A stretch of DNA of 64,000 nucleotides, from NCBI RefSeq assembly GCF_038023995.1, contig NZ_CP150660.1, forward strand, positions 618,501-682,500, in the 5' to 3' direction. The notes beneath the pieces are model-generated. The model searched no databases and was not told the origin of the DNA. It saw nothing but the letters and a program-made list of their open reading frames with translations. The DNA is from Polaribacter atrinae (GTDB taxonomy: Bacteria; Bacteroidota; Bacteroidia; Flavobacteriales; Flavobacteriaceae). This document shows positions 46,653 to 56,154 of this stretch, piece by piece. Position numbers and translations under genes: made by a program. Each line of letters begins with the position of its first letter. Position 1 is the first letter of the stretch.

Positions 46653-47336
46653 ATGAAAAGATTAGTTGTTTTAACTGGAGCAGGTATTTCTGCAGAAAGC
46701 GGCATACAAACTTTTAGAGATGCAGATGGTTTGTGGGAAGGTCATAATGTTATGGATGTTGCTTCTCCAGAAGGTTTTGCTGCAAATCCAGAATTAGTTT
46801 TAAATTTTTATAATGAACGTAGAAAGCAATTATTAGAAGTTAGTCCAAACAAAGGGCATGTTAATTTAGTGGCATTAGAAAAAGATTATAATGTAGAAAT
46901 TATTACACAAAATGTGGATGATTTACACGAACGTGCTGGCAGTAAAAATGTTACCCATTTACATGGAGAACTTTTAAAAGTAAGAAGTTCTGCTGATGAA
47001 AATATTGTTTTAGACTGGGAAAAAGATTTAGTTTTGGGAGATTTATGCCCTAAAAAAAGTCAATTAAGACCACACATTGTTTGGTTTGGAGAAATGGTAC
47101 CTATGTTAGATAAAGCTATAGAGATTACCAAAAAAGCAGATATTTTAGTGATTATAGGTACTTCTATGCAAGTATATCCTGCAGCTGGTTTAGTCGATTA
47201 CGTAAAACGCTCTACTCCTATTTATTTTATAGACCCAAAACCAGCAGTTTCTGAAAGTAGTTTTAAAAACTTAACTATTATTAAAGATCTAGCAAGTGTT
47301 GGTACGGATAAATTGATGAAAATTTTAAAGGAATAG
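46653..47336 (+). CDS. cobB: Class III sirtuin, NAD-dependent lysine deacylase (SIRT5-like)
   Basis: 227 residues. GAGISAESGIQTFR (9-22) and TQNVDDLHERAG (85-96) bind NAD, H104 in HLHGEL is the catalytic base. The Y53-x-x-R56 motif (FYNERR) matches the Tyr/Arg pair that in SIRT5 and CobB binds acidic acyl groups, so removal of succinyl, malonyl or glutaryl groups is expected. The structural zinc cysteines are missing or reduced to one (C near 132), as seen in many Bacteroidetes copies. Divergent from trmH. Confidence 0.93.
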   Translation: MKRLVVLTGAGISAESGIQTFRDADGLWEGHNVMDVASPEGFAANPELVLNFYNERRKQLLEVSPNKGHVNLVALEKDYNVEIITQNVDDLHERAGSKNVTHLHGELLKVRSSADENIVLDWEKDLVLGDLCPKKSQLRPHIVWFGEMVPMLDKAIEITKKADILVIIGTSMQVYPAAGLVDYVKRSTPIYFIDPKPAVSESSFKNLTIIKDLASVGTDKLMKILKE

Positions 47337-47399
47337 AAAATCCCTTCAAAATTTCTAAATAAAATATCAAGTATAAATCGCTACTGTAAATCATAAAAA

Positions 47400-47996
47400 A
47401 TGAAAATAATAAAATTTATAATCATATTATTTGTTTCTTTTAAAAATTTTGGTCAAACAAAATCAGTCATTTTTCATAATGAAAATGGAGAACAAGTAAC
47501 AAAAGAACAGTTTTATAAAACAAAAGATAATCGTAAAAATTTAGATTTATATTTTGAAAAGGACTCAATACAATATGGGGTCCTAATTAAAAGACAACGA
47601 TTTGGTCAGCTTGATAAAAAGACATTTAGAACACTAAAAAATTATGTAACAGAATTAAGTGATGTAACAATTGATACAACCCAAAATATTGTAATTAATT
47701 ATCTTACTGCAAATACTAAAAAAATAGATAATAAAAAATCAAAGTCAACTTGGAATGTCTTAGATAAAAATTATTTAAAAAAATTACATAAAATAGCAAA
47801 TATTAATCAATTTTGGATTAATTCTCCAGAGTGTGACAATCTCAACTACTATCATCAAAATAAAATTAATTGGAAAACTGATAATGATGATTTATTTAAA
47901 AAAATATTTTTTCCTTATCAGGTAAAAAATGCAAACTATATACTAATAAAACCAGATGGAAAATTCTATTATTATATAGGTGAACATAGTAAATAA
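47400..47996 (+). CDS. Exported protein of unknown function (198 aa)
   Basis: Not recognised. A hydrophobic N-terminus (KIIKFIIILFVSFKNFGQ, cleavage likely after residue 19) indicates export. The mature part is rich in Lys, Asn and Asp, with an aromatic-rich C-terminus (NYILIKPDGKFYYYIGEH) and a single Cys. The ATG at 47400 is the natural start. It stands alone, 63 bases after the sirtuin gene; no terminator or promoter is clear. It could be a periplasmic or secreted accessory protein. Confidence 0.7.
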   Translation: MKIIKFIIILFVSFKNFGQTKSVIFHNENGEQVTKEQFYKTKDNRKNLDLYFEKDSIQYGVLIKRQRFGQLDKKTFRTLKNYVTELSDVTIDTTQNIVINYLTANTKKIDNKKSKSTWNVLDKNYLKKLHKIANINQFWINSPECDNLNYYHQNKINWKTDNDDLFKKIFFPYQVKNANYILIKPDGKFYYYIGEHSK

Positions 47997-48111
47997 CAAA
48001 TTTGGGAATTATCTAAAAAATATTTCAATTAAACCTATGTACTTTCAAATTATAAAACTCACATTCTCTAAATAAACATTTTATTTACTTTAATTAATTA
48101 AAATTTTAGTT

Positions 48112-48192
48112 TTAAGACTCTTTTTCTAATTCAGACAAAATTAAATACGTTGTTGGTTCTCCATAATTAATTATATGATCAATAAATTGTTG
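48112..48192 (-). pseudogene. Possible C-terminal remnant of an unknown gene
   Basis: A minus-strand frame without start encodes FIDHIINYGEPTTYLILSEL and ends at 48112. It abuts the TauE remnant at about 48190, as if a deletion joined two genes tail-side in. Codon use looks coding, but the piece is only about 26 codons. Confidence 0.3.
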
Positions 48193-48529
48193 TAGATATT
48201 ATTTTTGAAGGTTTTTTCACTGGATTATTTTCAACCGGTGGTCCGTTATTTGTTATTATCGTTGAAAATGCTACTGCAGATATAAAAACATTTAGAGCTA
48301 CTATGTTTGGTGTTTTAGGTTTAATTTCTATAATTAGAATTCCGATGATTACTTTTTTCGGAATTTTAAAATTAAGCCATTTATATAACTCTTTACTTAT
48401 TTTACCATTATTCTTTCTTGCGATGTACTTAGGTAAAAAATGTACTTAAAACTAAATGAGAAACTATTAAAAAACACTGTGTTAATTGCATTATTATTTT
48501 CAGGCTTAATGCTAACCTTTAAATATTAA
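48186..48529 (+). pseudogene. Remnant of a TauE/SafE-family sulfite exporter
   Basis: No start is present. From 48186 the frame encodes FFTGLFSTGGPLFVIIV, TFRATMFGVLGLISIIR and further hydrophobic segments that match the second half of TauE/SafE transporters, and stops at TAA 48447; the expected last helix (LLKNTVLIALLLFSGLML) follows in the +1 frame from about 48440 to 48529. So the N-terminal half is gone and the C-terminal half is frameshifted. These proteins export sulfoacetate, sulfite or similar small anions. The remainder of the 47997-48593 gap holds only the minus-strand fragment noted next to it. Confidence 0.7.
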
Positions 48530-48593
48530 TTTTTTATTTTAGAATTCTTTACTGCTGCAATTTGATTCCTCTAAAATGAAAATTCAGACTTTT

Positions 48594-49217
48594 TTAATAC
48601 AAAGTATTTGTAGTGCTGTTTTCATTATCTGTCATTTTATTAATTTTTGGCTGTATAATCCAAATTCCAATAAAGTAAAACCATAACATAAAAAATTCAC
48701 CAGTAAACTCACTAAATCGTACTTCTTTCTGCAACTCAACAGTCTTAAAGGTCTTTGCTACAAAATACAAAGAGTGAAAAATTCCAAACACAGAAAATAA
48801 ATGAAGTGGTATAATTATTCCTGCCATTAAACCTATAAATCCAGCACCTGGCTCTGTTTCGTTTTGTACTATTCCATTTAACATTGTAACTATAAAAAAT
48901 GAAAGACAAAGGATATAAATTAATGGAATAAAGAAAAATATTTTAAATCTCTTTATTTTCATTGTTACATTTTCTGGTACTTTTTTTTGTAAACCAATTG
49001 CAATAGACCAAAACCACCCAAAGAAAATTCCTGAATATAGAATCATTATTATTGGGAAAAATTTAAAAAAATTAAATATTTCTGTTGGATCAGGATTTGT
49101 TTCGGAATTAAACTTGGTAAACATTGCTACCATCATTATTATTTGAAAAACGATAGGAATTCCAAACATTAAAGAGAAAAGTTGCCAATGTTTTGCTTTT
49201 AAAAATCTATCAATCAT
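48594..49217 (-). CDS. Membrane protein of unknown function (207 aa)
   Basis: Not recognised. Four or five hydrophobic helices (about 14-33, 50-75, 92-115, 125-150, 170-188) and charged ends; N-terminus MIDRFLKAKHWQLF suggests a cytoplasmic start. No catalytic motif. The start at ATG 49217 is clear. Upstream, a few codons of what may be another gene tail (IAVSRAERVWDLI) end 5 bases before the ATG, but no full gene is found there. Confidence 0.75.
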   Translation of the reverse strand: MIDRFLKAKHWQLFSLMFGIPIVFQIIMMVAMFTKFNSETNPDPTEIFNFFKFFPIIMILYSGIFFGWFWSIAIGLQKKVPENVTMKIKRFKIFFFIPLIYILCLSFFIVTMLNGIVQNETEPGAGFIGLMAGIIIPLHLFSVFGIFHSLYFVAKTFKTVELQKEVRFSEFTGEFFMLWFYFIGIWIIQPKINKMTDNENSTTNTLY

Positions 49218-49389
49218 TTTAGTTTTTATTTTGTGCTTCAGTATTGTTAGTAATTAAATCCCAAACACGTTCAGCCCTACTTACAGCAATTGTTTGAGCC
49301 CTTTTTTATGCTGTTTCAAAATAAAAAAAAGGGAGTGTTTTTCGGCTTTTCTCTAGATAAACTCCAAGCAGAAAATAGCATTTAATAAG

Positions 49390-49611
49390 CTATTTAATCA
49401 TATTTTTTAAATAAAAACGCTCTACTTTTTCTCTTGCCCAAGGTGTTGTTCTTAAAAATTTTAAACTCGATTTATAGGTAGGATTGTTTTTAAATGCGTT
49501 AATATTTAAGATATCGCCTAATTCTTCCCAACCATATTCTTTGAACAATTGTTCTAACATGGTGGCTAATTTTATTCCGTGTAACGGATTATTTGGTTGT
49601 TCGGTGCTCAT
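49390..49611 (-). CDS. VF530-family DNA-binding protein
   Basis: 73 residues matching the VF530/DUF2132 family, small helical proteins with a SAP-like fold that bind DNA. Conserved segments: [25 protein letters not shown] and [19 protein letters not shown]. Its ATG overlaps the stop of the upstream peptidase gene by one base (TAATG), so it is translationally coupled to it, which is curious because the two products act in different compartments. Confidence 0.9.
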   Translation of the reverse strand: MSTEQPNNPLHGIKLATMLEQLFKEYGWEELGDILNINAFKNNPTYKSSLKFLRTTPWAREKVERFYLKNMIK

Positions 49612-51245
49612 TATTTATCTAAATTTGGTAATACAAAATCGTCTAAAACAGACTTTTTTGCCATCATTTTTTCTATTTCTTTTACGGTTCTAGGTGCTTC
49701 CGCAGAAAGGTTTACAGGTCCATTTTTGGTTACTAGAATATCATCTTCTATTCGAATACCAATTCCCCAATACTTTTTATCACAATTACTACCTTCTGGA
49801 ATGTAAATCCCAGGTTCCATAGTGGCAATCATATTTTCTTCAAAGTTATTATAATTTCCCGGATCGTGCACATCTAAACCAATATGATGTATAGTTCCGT
49901 GTGGTAAATAATTGTGTTTCTCATCAATAGATTTTATAATTCCTAATTTATACAATCCTTCATTTACTATTTTCACAGCAGCTCTATTTGGAGCGCTCAT
50001 GCTACCACCAACAACATATAATGCAATACCAGCTTCTTGTGCCTTATAAACGATGTTGTAAATTTCTTCTTGTGCTTTTGTAAATTTTCCGTTGGCAGGA
50101 ATTGTACGCGTAACATCGGCTGTAAAGCCTCTATATTCTGCCCCTAAATCCATCAAAACTAAATCGTTGCCAATTTTTGTTTTATTATTTTCTATATAAT
50201 GTAAAATACAACCATTATTTCCGGCACCAACAATAGACGGATATCCTTCGTATTCTGCTCCGTATTTTTTGTACACAAACTCATGAATTCCTTGTAATTC
50301 GGTTTCAGACATGTGTGGTTTCATTGCTTTCATAACTTCTATCTGACCAATGGCAGAAATTCTGATTGCTTTGGTTAATAGTTTTATTTCTTCTTCTGTC
50401 TTTACTTCTCTTAAGGTTGCTAAATTATTGGGTAAGAAGGAAAAATCGAAATTATTTTCTTTTATAGCTTCTAAATTCAGGCTTATTTTTTGCTGATAAT
50501 CTTTTAACTCATTATCATTTTTTGCACTTGCAAAATCCATGATTAGCTTGTCTTTCTTCAACTCTGGATAACGTGTAAGCTCTTGATTGATTTTTCTTGA
50601 AAGCTCTATTAATTTTTTATCAGGAACATTAGCAATAGCTTGATGCACTTTTTCTACATATTCTGATGAAAACTGTATCTCATTAAATCCTGATACTTCT
50701 TTAAAACTAGCAACTAAATCATAAATTTCTGCTTTGTTTCTAGTTGAATTTCTATAATCATCGTTAAACTTTTCTATAAAAACGCGATTAAATTTCTTAA
50801 AATCGATTTGTGAGTTTATAAAATCTTCTCCATTCATTACAGTGCTAAAACCTAATTCTTTTGCAGCACCTACTGCTCCCAAACGTGTTCCGTACCACAT
50901 TTCTGCTTGGGCATCTTTTTTCTGCACATATAATATTTCATTATAAGAAGTTCCTTTTGCATCCGTTTGGTTTTCCGAAAACAAGACTAAAACCGCATTT
51001 GGCTCTCTATAACCGGTTAAATAATAAAAATTTGGATCTTGATGAAACACATAATCTACATCATTTGCTCTGTTTCTAACAGGGTTTGCAAACACAACAG
51101 CTACAGAGTTTTGTGGCATTTTAGAACGTAAAGCCTCTCGCCTACCTTTATGAAATTCTTTGGATAGAAAATCTGTGGGACCTTGTGCTACAGCGTGTAA
51201 AGTAAATAGTAAAAGAGTGATGCATAAAAAGTTAAAAACTTTCAT
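49611..51245 (-). CDS. Exported Xaa-Pro aminopeptidase (M24B)
   Basis: 544 residues from ATG 51245, which gives a signal peptide ([21 protein letters not shown]); a start 12 codons upstream is unlikely. The creatinase-like N-terminal domain spans 25-240 and the pita-bread catalytic domain 255-530. Metal ligands: [20 protein letters not shown] (two Asp), [15 protein letters not shown] (His) , [12 protein letters not shown] (Glu) and [10 protein letters not shown] (Glu). It removes N-terminal residues preceding proline from peptides, probably in the periplasm. Divergent from gcvT. Confidence 0.93.
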   Translation of the reverse strand: MKVFNFLCITLLLFTLHAVAQGPTDFLSKEFHKGRREALRSKMPQNSVAVVFANPVRNRANDVDYVFHQDPNFYYLTGYREPNAVLVLFSENQTDAKGTSYNEILYVQKKDAQAEMWYGTRLGAVGAAKELGFSTVMNGEDFINSQIDFKKFNRVFIEKFNDDYRNSTRNKAEIYDLVASFKEVSGFNEIQFSSEYVEKVHQAIANVPDKKLIELSRKINQELTRYPELKKDKLIMDFASAKNDNELKDYQQKISLNLEAIKENNFDFSFLPNNLATLREVKTEEEIKLLTKAIRISAIGQIEVMKAMKPHMSETELQGIHEFVYKKYGAEYEGYPSIVGAGNNGCILHYIENNKTKIGNDLVLMDLGAEYRGFTADVTRTIPANGKFTKAQEEIYNIVYKAQEAGIALYVVGGSMSAPNRAAVKIVNEGLYKLGIIKSIDEKHNYLPHGTIHHIGLDVHDPGNYNNFEENMIATMEPGIYIPEGSNCDKKYWGIGIRIEDDILVTKNGPVNLSAEAPRTVKEIEKMMAKKSVLDDFVLPNLDK

Positions 51246-51375
51246 AAAAGTGAATTTTATAGAGAAATTCAAAAGTAACATTTATTATTATCTAGTTAAA
51301 AATATTTACAAAGTATTCGTGATTGATAATTCCATTTTTTTCAATAATTTAGCTGAAATTTTAAGAAATCTATAC

Positions 51376-52461
51376 ATGAAAAATATTGCATTAAATAATA
51401 TTCACGTTGCTTTAGGTGCTAAAATGGTTCCTTTTGCAGGTTATAATATGCCTGTACAATATGAAGGAGTTACAGCAGAACATTTAACAGTAAGAGAGTC
51501 TGTTGGCGTTTTTGACGTTAGCCATATGGGAGAGTTTTTGGTTGAAGGAGAAAATGCATTAGCTTTAATACAAAAAGTTACTTCTAATGATGCTTCTAAA
51601 CTTGCCATTGGCGATGCTCAATACAGTTGTTTCCCTAATGAAGAAAACGGAATTGTAGATGATTTAATTTGTTATAAAATTAAAGAAAACACGTATTTAT
51701 TAGTTGTAAATGCTTCTAATATTGAAAAAGATTGGAATTGGATTTCTAAATATAATGAGGAATTTAATGCTGATTTAAAAAACTTATCTGAAGGTTATTC
51801 TTTGCTTGCAATTCAAGGTCCAAAGGCTGTAGAAGCAATGCAATCTTTAACTTCTGTAGATTTAGCAGGTATCCCTTTTTATAAATTTAAAATTGGAGAT
51901 TTTGCTGGTATCGATAATGTAATTATTTCTGCGACTGGTTATACAGGTTCTGGCGGATTTGAAATTTACTGCAAAAACGAAGAGGCAGAACAAATTTGGA
52001 CTAAAGTTTTTGAAGCTGGTGCAGATTTCGGAATTAAGCCAATTGGTTTAGCTGCAAGAGATACCTTACGTTTAGAAATGGGATATTGTTTATACGGCAA
52101 CGATATTGACGATACAACATCACCAATTGAAGCAGGTTTAAGTTGGATTACTAAATTTACCAAAGACTTTGTAAATGCAGAAGCCTTAGCTAAAGAAAAA
52201 GAGCACAAGCCAGAAAGAAGATTGGTTGCTTTTGAACTAGATGAAAGAGGTGTACCAAGACATGGTTATGATATTGTAGACGGAAACGGAAACGTAATTG
52301 GTGTGGTAACTTCTGGTACTATGAGCCCTTGTTTAAGTAAAGGAATTGGAATGGGTTATGTACCAAGAATCTTGTCTAAAGCAGGATCACAAATTCATAT
52401 TCAGGTTCGTAAAAAAGCGATTCCGGCAACTATTGTAAAATTACCCTTTTACAAAGGATAA
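51376..52461 (+). CDS. gcvT: Glycine cleavage system T protein
   Basis: 361 residues from ATG 51376; the frame is open further upstream but that part overlaps the neighbouring peptidase gene in antisense. GcvT transfers the methylene group of glycine to tetrahydrofolate and releases ammonia. Seen: [26 protein letters not shown] with the catalytic Asp region, [12 protein letters not shown], and the C-terminal [17 protein letters not shown]. The P and H proteins are not in the window. Confidence 0.96.
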   Translation: MKNIALNNIHVALGAKMVPFAGYNMPVQYEGVTAEHLTVRESVGVFDVSHMGEFLVEGENALALIQKVTSNDASKLAIGDAQYSCFPNEENGIVDDLICYKIKENTYLLVVNASNIEKDWNWISKYNEEFNADLKNLSEGYSLLAIQGPKAVEAMQSLTSVDLAGIPFYKFKIGDFAGIDNVIISATGYTGSGGFEIYCKNEEAEQIWTKVFEAGADFGIKPIGLAARDTLRLEMGYCLYGNDIDDTTSPIEAGLSWITKFTKDFVNAEALAKEKEHKPERRLVAFELDERGVPRHGYDIVDGNGNVIGVVTSGTMSPCLSKGIGMGYVPRILSKAGSQIHIQVRKKAIPATIVKLPFYKG

Positions 52462-52504
52462 AATAAAAGCATTTTAGGAGTTCTCTAAAAAAATATTAAT
52501 ATGT

Positions 52505-52569
52505 CCGTTCGAGCGCAGTCGAGAACTTTATAAGTTATAATACTATACCTTTCTACTTCGCTCAAGCGG
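52505..52569. repeat. Flavobacterial intergenic inverted repeat
   Basis: Imperfect inverted arms TTCGAGCGCAGTCGAGAA (52508) and TTCTACTTCGCTCAAGCGG (52551), a typical dispersed palindrome of this group. Confidence 0.6.
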
Positions 52570-52570
52570 A

Positions 52571-52606
52571 AAAATAGTTGTCTGTTTTAAGACAACTATT
52601 TTTTTA
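52571..52606 (+). terminator. Terminator of gcvT
   Basis: Arms AAAATAGTTGTCT / AGACAACTATTTT, 6-base loop, T run. Confidence 0.88.
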
Positions 52607-52639
52607 TTAAATCACCTATTGAAATTTTATCAAAAAAAC

Positions 52640-53755
52640 ATGAATTGTTTATTAACTGGAGGAACCGGAATTGTTGGGAGTCATATTATTTTTGAATGGT
52701 TACATAAAGCCATTGTAGATAAAACGGTACAACATCTTTTTGTAGTAATAAGAGCCAATGAAAAAACAGCAGAACAACGTTTGTTGGCTGTTTTACAAGA
52801 CGCGTCTCGTCCGGATTTTTTAAATGATTTTACTATTGAAGCTTGTTTAGAAAAAATCACTATAATTCCGAATGATTTAGCTACAATTAGCAAAGAGGTT
52901 TTAGAAAAGTATCATTTTGACACTGTGATACATTGTGCAGGTTCTACTAATTTATCTAGTACAAGCGATTCTAAAAAGACGGTTCATTCTCAGAATTACT
53001 TAGTAACCAAGCAACTTTTAGAGCAGTTACCTAAACGTGTAAGTCGTTTTTTATACATTAGTACTGCGTATTCTTTTGGTATACAAAATGAAAAAGTAAA
53101 CGATACCATCGAAAACTATACGGTTACCTATTTTAGAAATCCGTATGAGCAATCTAAATATGAAAGTGAACGTTTTGTAAAAGAAACCTGTGCTTCTAAA
53201 AACATTGCTTCTCAGATTTTAAGACCCAGTATTATTTGTGGTCGTTTAATTCACAAACCTTTTTTTGAAACGCCAAAATTTGATGTTTTTTATTCTTGGG
53301 CTATTTTTTTAGATAAATATGCGACCAAATCTAAAGATGCTTTTAGAATTTGGGTTGATAAAGAAAGTGGTTTAAACATTGTACCTGTAGATTTTGTTTC
53401 TAAAGCCATTTTATACGCTTTTTTAAATCCGCAGATTATAGAATTAAACATTGTAAATCCTACACAGATACTACATAAATATTATGTAGGTGATGTTTTA
53501 GAGTCTTTTGATGTAAATTCTTACGAATACGTTACACAAAAGCCAGAAAACTTAAATACTTTTGAAAAACTGTATTACAAAACCATTGGTGATATTTTTG
53601 AGAATTATATTTCCATTCCTGATTTACAATTTCATGCTCATTCAATATTAAAGTTTATAGAAGAACTAAAATTAGATCTTACCTTAGGTGTTCATGCAAA
53701 TTTTATGAACCTAATTAATTTTTCTGTAGAAAAAAAGTTTAGAAAAAGTTACTAA
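52640..53755 (+). CDS. Extended SDR / thioester-reductase-like NAD(P)-binding protein
   Basis: 371 residues from ATG 52640 (an upstream in-frame TTG at 52619 lies on the terminator side). CLLTGGTGIVGSHI (3-16) binds the dinucleotide; STAYSFG (about 138) and YEQSKYESE (YxxxK) are the catalytic Ser, Tyr and Lys. The arrangement matches the NAD-binding-4 / male-sterility family that reduces acyl thioesters or acts as UDP-sugar-type epimerases; substrate unclear. The 53756-53777 gap to the next gene is short, so the two may share a transcript. Confidence 0.82.
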   Translation: MNCLLTGGTGIVGSHIIFEWLHKAIVDKTVQHLFVVIRANEKTAEQRLLAVLQDASRPDFLNDFTIEACLEKITIIPNDLATISKEVLEKYHFDTVIHCAGSTNLSSTSDSKKTVHSQNYLVTKQLLEQLPKRVSRFLYISTAYSFGIQNEKVNDTIENYTVTYFRNPYEQSKYESERFVKETCASKNIASQILRPSIICGRLIHKPFFETPKFDVFYSWAIFLDKYATKSKDAFRIWVDKESGLNIVPVDFVSKAILYAFLNPQIIELNIVNPTQILHKYYVGDVLESFDVNSYEYVTQKPENLNTFEKLYYKTIGDIFENYISIPDLQFHAHSILKFIEELKLDLTLGVHANFMNLINFSVEKKFRKSY

Positions 53756-53777
53756 TTATTAAATACATTTTAAAACA

Positions 53778-54776
53778 TTGGATTCATTAACGCAAATAGT
53801 TTTAGGAGCTGCAGTTGGAGAAGCTGTTTTAGGAAGAAAAATTGGTAATAAAGCCATGTTGTACGGTGCTATTGCAGGTACAATACCAGATTTAGATGTA
53901 CTTTCTGCTTTCTTTACAGATAAAGTTACCGCTTTAGAAATGCATAGAGGTTTTACGCATTCTATCTTTTTTTCTGTGCTCTTCGCTCCTATTTTTGCTT
54001 TTATAGTTACACGATATGAGAAATACAAAAATCTTAGAGATTGGTCTTGGTTATTCTTTTGGGCGTTTATAACACATCCTATTTTAGATGCACAAACCAC
54101 TTGGGGTACACAACTTTTTTGGCCTTTAGATATTCGACTAGCTTTTAAAAATGTATTTGTAGTAGATCCTTTGTATACCTTACCATTTATTGTGTTTTTA
54201 GTTTTGGCAATGCGTCAGAAAAAGGAATCGAAAAAAAGACGTTTTTATAATAATTTAGGGTTGATCATCAGCAGTTCTTATTTAGCATTAACATTGGTTT
54301 TAAAAGGTATTTCTTATCAAACATTTACCAAAGAATTAGCTGAACAACATATTCAATACAAAGAAATAGAAACAAAACCAACGCCATTAAACACCGTTTT
54401 ATGGACTGCCAATGTAGAAACAGAAAATGCTTTTTTAATTGGTCATTCTTCCTTTTTTGATAAAAATCCTATTGAATTTTCTAGTTATCCTAAAAATCAT
54501 GAGTTGTTAGGTAATTTGATACATCAACCAAAAATGCAACGCATGATTGCTATTTCTAAAGGTTGGTACACCATCAATAAAAAAGAAGGTGTTTTGTATT
54601 TTAATGATTTACGTTTTGGAGCTTTAAGCATAAAACCAAATGCAGAGAATTTCGTTTTTAAATATAAAATTGAAATTGATGCAAACGGAGTTCCGTTTTT
54701 TATAGAAGAACCCAAAGAAAAAAGTGATGGTAAAAAATTGTTATCAGAATTATGGGAAAGGATTAAAGGCAATTAA
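53778..54776 (+). CDS. YdjM-type metal-dependent hydrolase, membrane protein
   Basis: 332 residues starting with TTG at 53778, which gives the family's usual N-terminus MDSLTQIVLGAAVGE; no ATG fits. Helices pack the first 180 residues with the conserved PDLDVL and HRGFTHSIFFS (metal-binding Asp and His) and HPILDAQTTWGT; the C-terminal 130 residues are a soluble domain. The YdjM/DUF457 family is annotated as membrane-bound inner-membrane hydrolases with unknown substrate. A TTG start is notable. Confidence 0.88.
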   Translation: MDSLTQIVLGAAVGEAVLGRKIGNKAMLYGAIAGTIPDLDVLSAFFTDKVTALEMHRGFTHSIFFSVLFAPIFAFIVTRYEKYKNLRDWSWLFFWAFITHPILDAQTTWGTQLFWPLDIRLAFKNVFVVDPLYTLPFIVFLVLAMRQKKESKKRRFYNNLGLIISSSYLALTLVLKGISYQTFTKELAEQHIQYKEIETKPTPLNTVLWTANVETENAFLIGHSSFFDKNPIEFSSYPKNHELLGNLIHQPKMQRMIAISKGWYTINKKEGVLYFNDLRFGALSIKPNAENFVFKYKIEIDANGVPFFIEEPKEKSDGKKLLSELWERIKGN

Positions 54777-54800
54777 AAGCTGTCTTTTTTCAATTTGATA

Positions 54801-54829
54801 TTTTAACTCAAAAAAGCTAATTTCGCTCA
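54801..54829 (+). promoter_or_regulatory. Shared promoter module, copy 1
   Basis: ACTCAAAAAAGCTAATTTCG core with a TAnnTTCG -7 box at 54818-54825; 25 of 29 positions match 61969-61997. ATG of the next gene is 80 bases downstream. Confidence 0.55.
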
Positions 54830-54908
54830 CTTCTTATTAAAGGCATGAATTTTGAAGTTACGTCAAAATTAATATTTTAAGGAACTTGAACCAAGAACAA
54901 CCTATCTT

Positions 54909-56102
54909 ATGAAAAAACTACTGACAATTATTATCCTTATTTCTACATCAATTGTAAGCGGACAAAATAATAAAGACTCATTAAATGTAATTTATAAAAA
55001 CTATTTTGAACTTTTAAAAACAAAAGAAAAATTAGATACCATTGTTCTTAAAGTAAATAATTTTGAAGAATTAATGAAGTCTAATAACAAAATTATTAAA
55101 GAGTTTTCTGATGCAGAGCTTTTTAGTTTAAAGAAACAATTAGAGCAACGAAGAAAAAAAATAATAAACACAACAGAATTTGTTTTTGCATCAAACGCTA
55201 GTTTAAACGCCATAAAACAATTGGATGCCACGAGCGATTATCTTACTCAAATTTCCAGCTTAAACAATCCTGAAAACTCAGATTTAGGTTTTTCTTTATC
55301 CGAAGAAATTGCAGAAATTTTAGAAAATGAAATTATAAAAGGTAATCGAAAAATTAATGGTGTCAAAAAATCTAAATTTCTTCTATTTATAGATAACATT
55401 ATAAAATCTCCTTTAACTGAAGAATTAACCAGTGCAATACCCGTGGTGAGTTCTATAAAATCTGTGGTAGATTTGGTGATGGGCAATGCGCTTAAAGGAA
55501 ATGATGTTTCGATAGATGATGTTATCGATTTAAAAAAATCATTAAACGTGTATTTGGTTCATTATGAAGGATTAGCAAAGGCACAAACTGAATTTGAACA
55601 AAATCTTGGCAATTTAGACATTAGAAAAGAAGGTTTGGTTTTGCTTCTAACACAATATACCACAGAACGTTCTAATACTTTAAATCCAAATGCCATTTCT
55701 GAACAAGATAAAAAATTAACCTTAACAAACGTAATAAATAAGCACTACACCAAAGGCATTGTACAGCAAAGTGTAGATAAAATAATTAGTGCAAAACCTT
55801 TAGATTACAATAACCATTTAACCAATAAAAACTTAATGTATCCTACTTATGCATTAAATCAGGCAAAATTTATACGAGATGAAGTAGAGTCATTAAGTAA
55901 GGAGTATATCTCAATTTTTAGCACTTACCAGTCTGCTTTAAAACAAGTTTTAGAAAAAAGTAAAGAAATTGGAGATAAAAATAAAATTGATAATAAAATT
56001 TCTGAATTAGAAACCAAACTGTTGGCTGTTCAGGTTGCATTTGATGATAATTTAAATATTTACAACTTAAATAGTAAGTTTAATGCATTAATGGAATATT
56101 AA
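54909..56102 (+). CDS. Exported coiled-coil protein of unknown function (397 aa)
   Basis: Not recognised. Signal peptide 1-18 (MKKLLTIIILISTSIVSG, then QNNKDS). The mature protein is almost entirely helical by composition, with long heptad-like stretches (FSDAELFSLKKQLEQRRKKI; TKLLAVQVAFDDN) and a more hydrophobic middle (VVSSIKSVVDLVMG, about 185-198). No cysteines in the mature part except none seen near the N-terminus, so it is not a lipoprotein. Promoter module at 54801. Function unknown; a periplasmic structural role is a guess. Confidence 0.7.
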   Translation: MKKLLTIIILISTSIVSGQNNKDSLNVIYKNYFELLKTKEKLDTIVLKVNNFEELMKSNNKIIKEFSDAELFSLKKQLEQRRKKIINTTEFVFASNASLNAIKQLDATSDYLTQISSLNNPENSDLGFSLSEEIAEILENEIIKGNRKINGVKKSKFLLFIDNIIKSPLTEELTSAIPVVSSIKSVVDLVMGNALKGNDVSIDDVIDLKKSLNVYLVHYEGLAKAQTEFEQNLGNLDIRKEGLVLLLTQYTTERSNTLNPNAISEQDKKLTLTNVINKHYTKGIVQQSVDKIISAKPLDYNNHLTNKNLMYPTYALNQAKFIRDEVESLSKEYISIFSTYQSALKQVLEKSKEIGDKNKIDNKISELETKLLAVQVAFDDNLNIYNLNSKFNALMEY

Positions 56103-56154
56103 CTTTTTAACTACGACTTTTAAGAATAAATTACACAAATAAAAAATCAATTCT

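Noticed and set aside
49218..49389. Possible gene tail (IAVSRAERVWDLI) upstream of the 207-residue membrane protein
   Set aside because: Only about 28 codons, an in-frame stop directly before it and no start; too weak to list as a gene.
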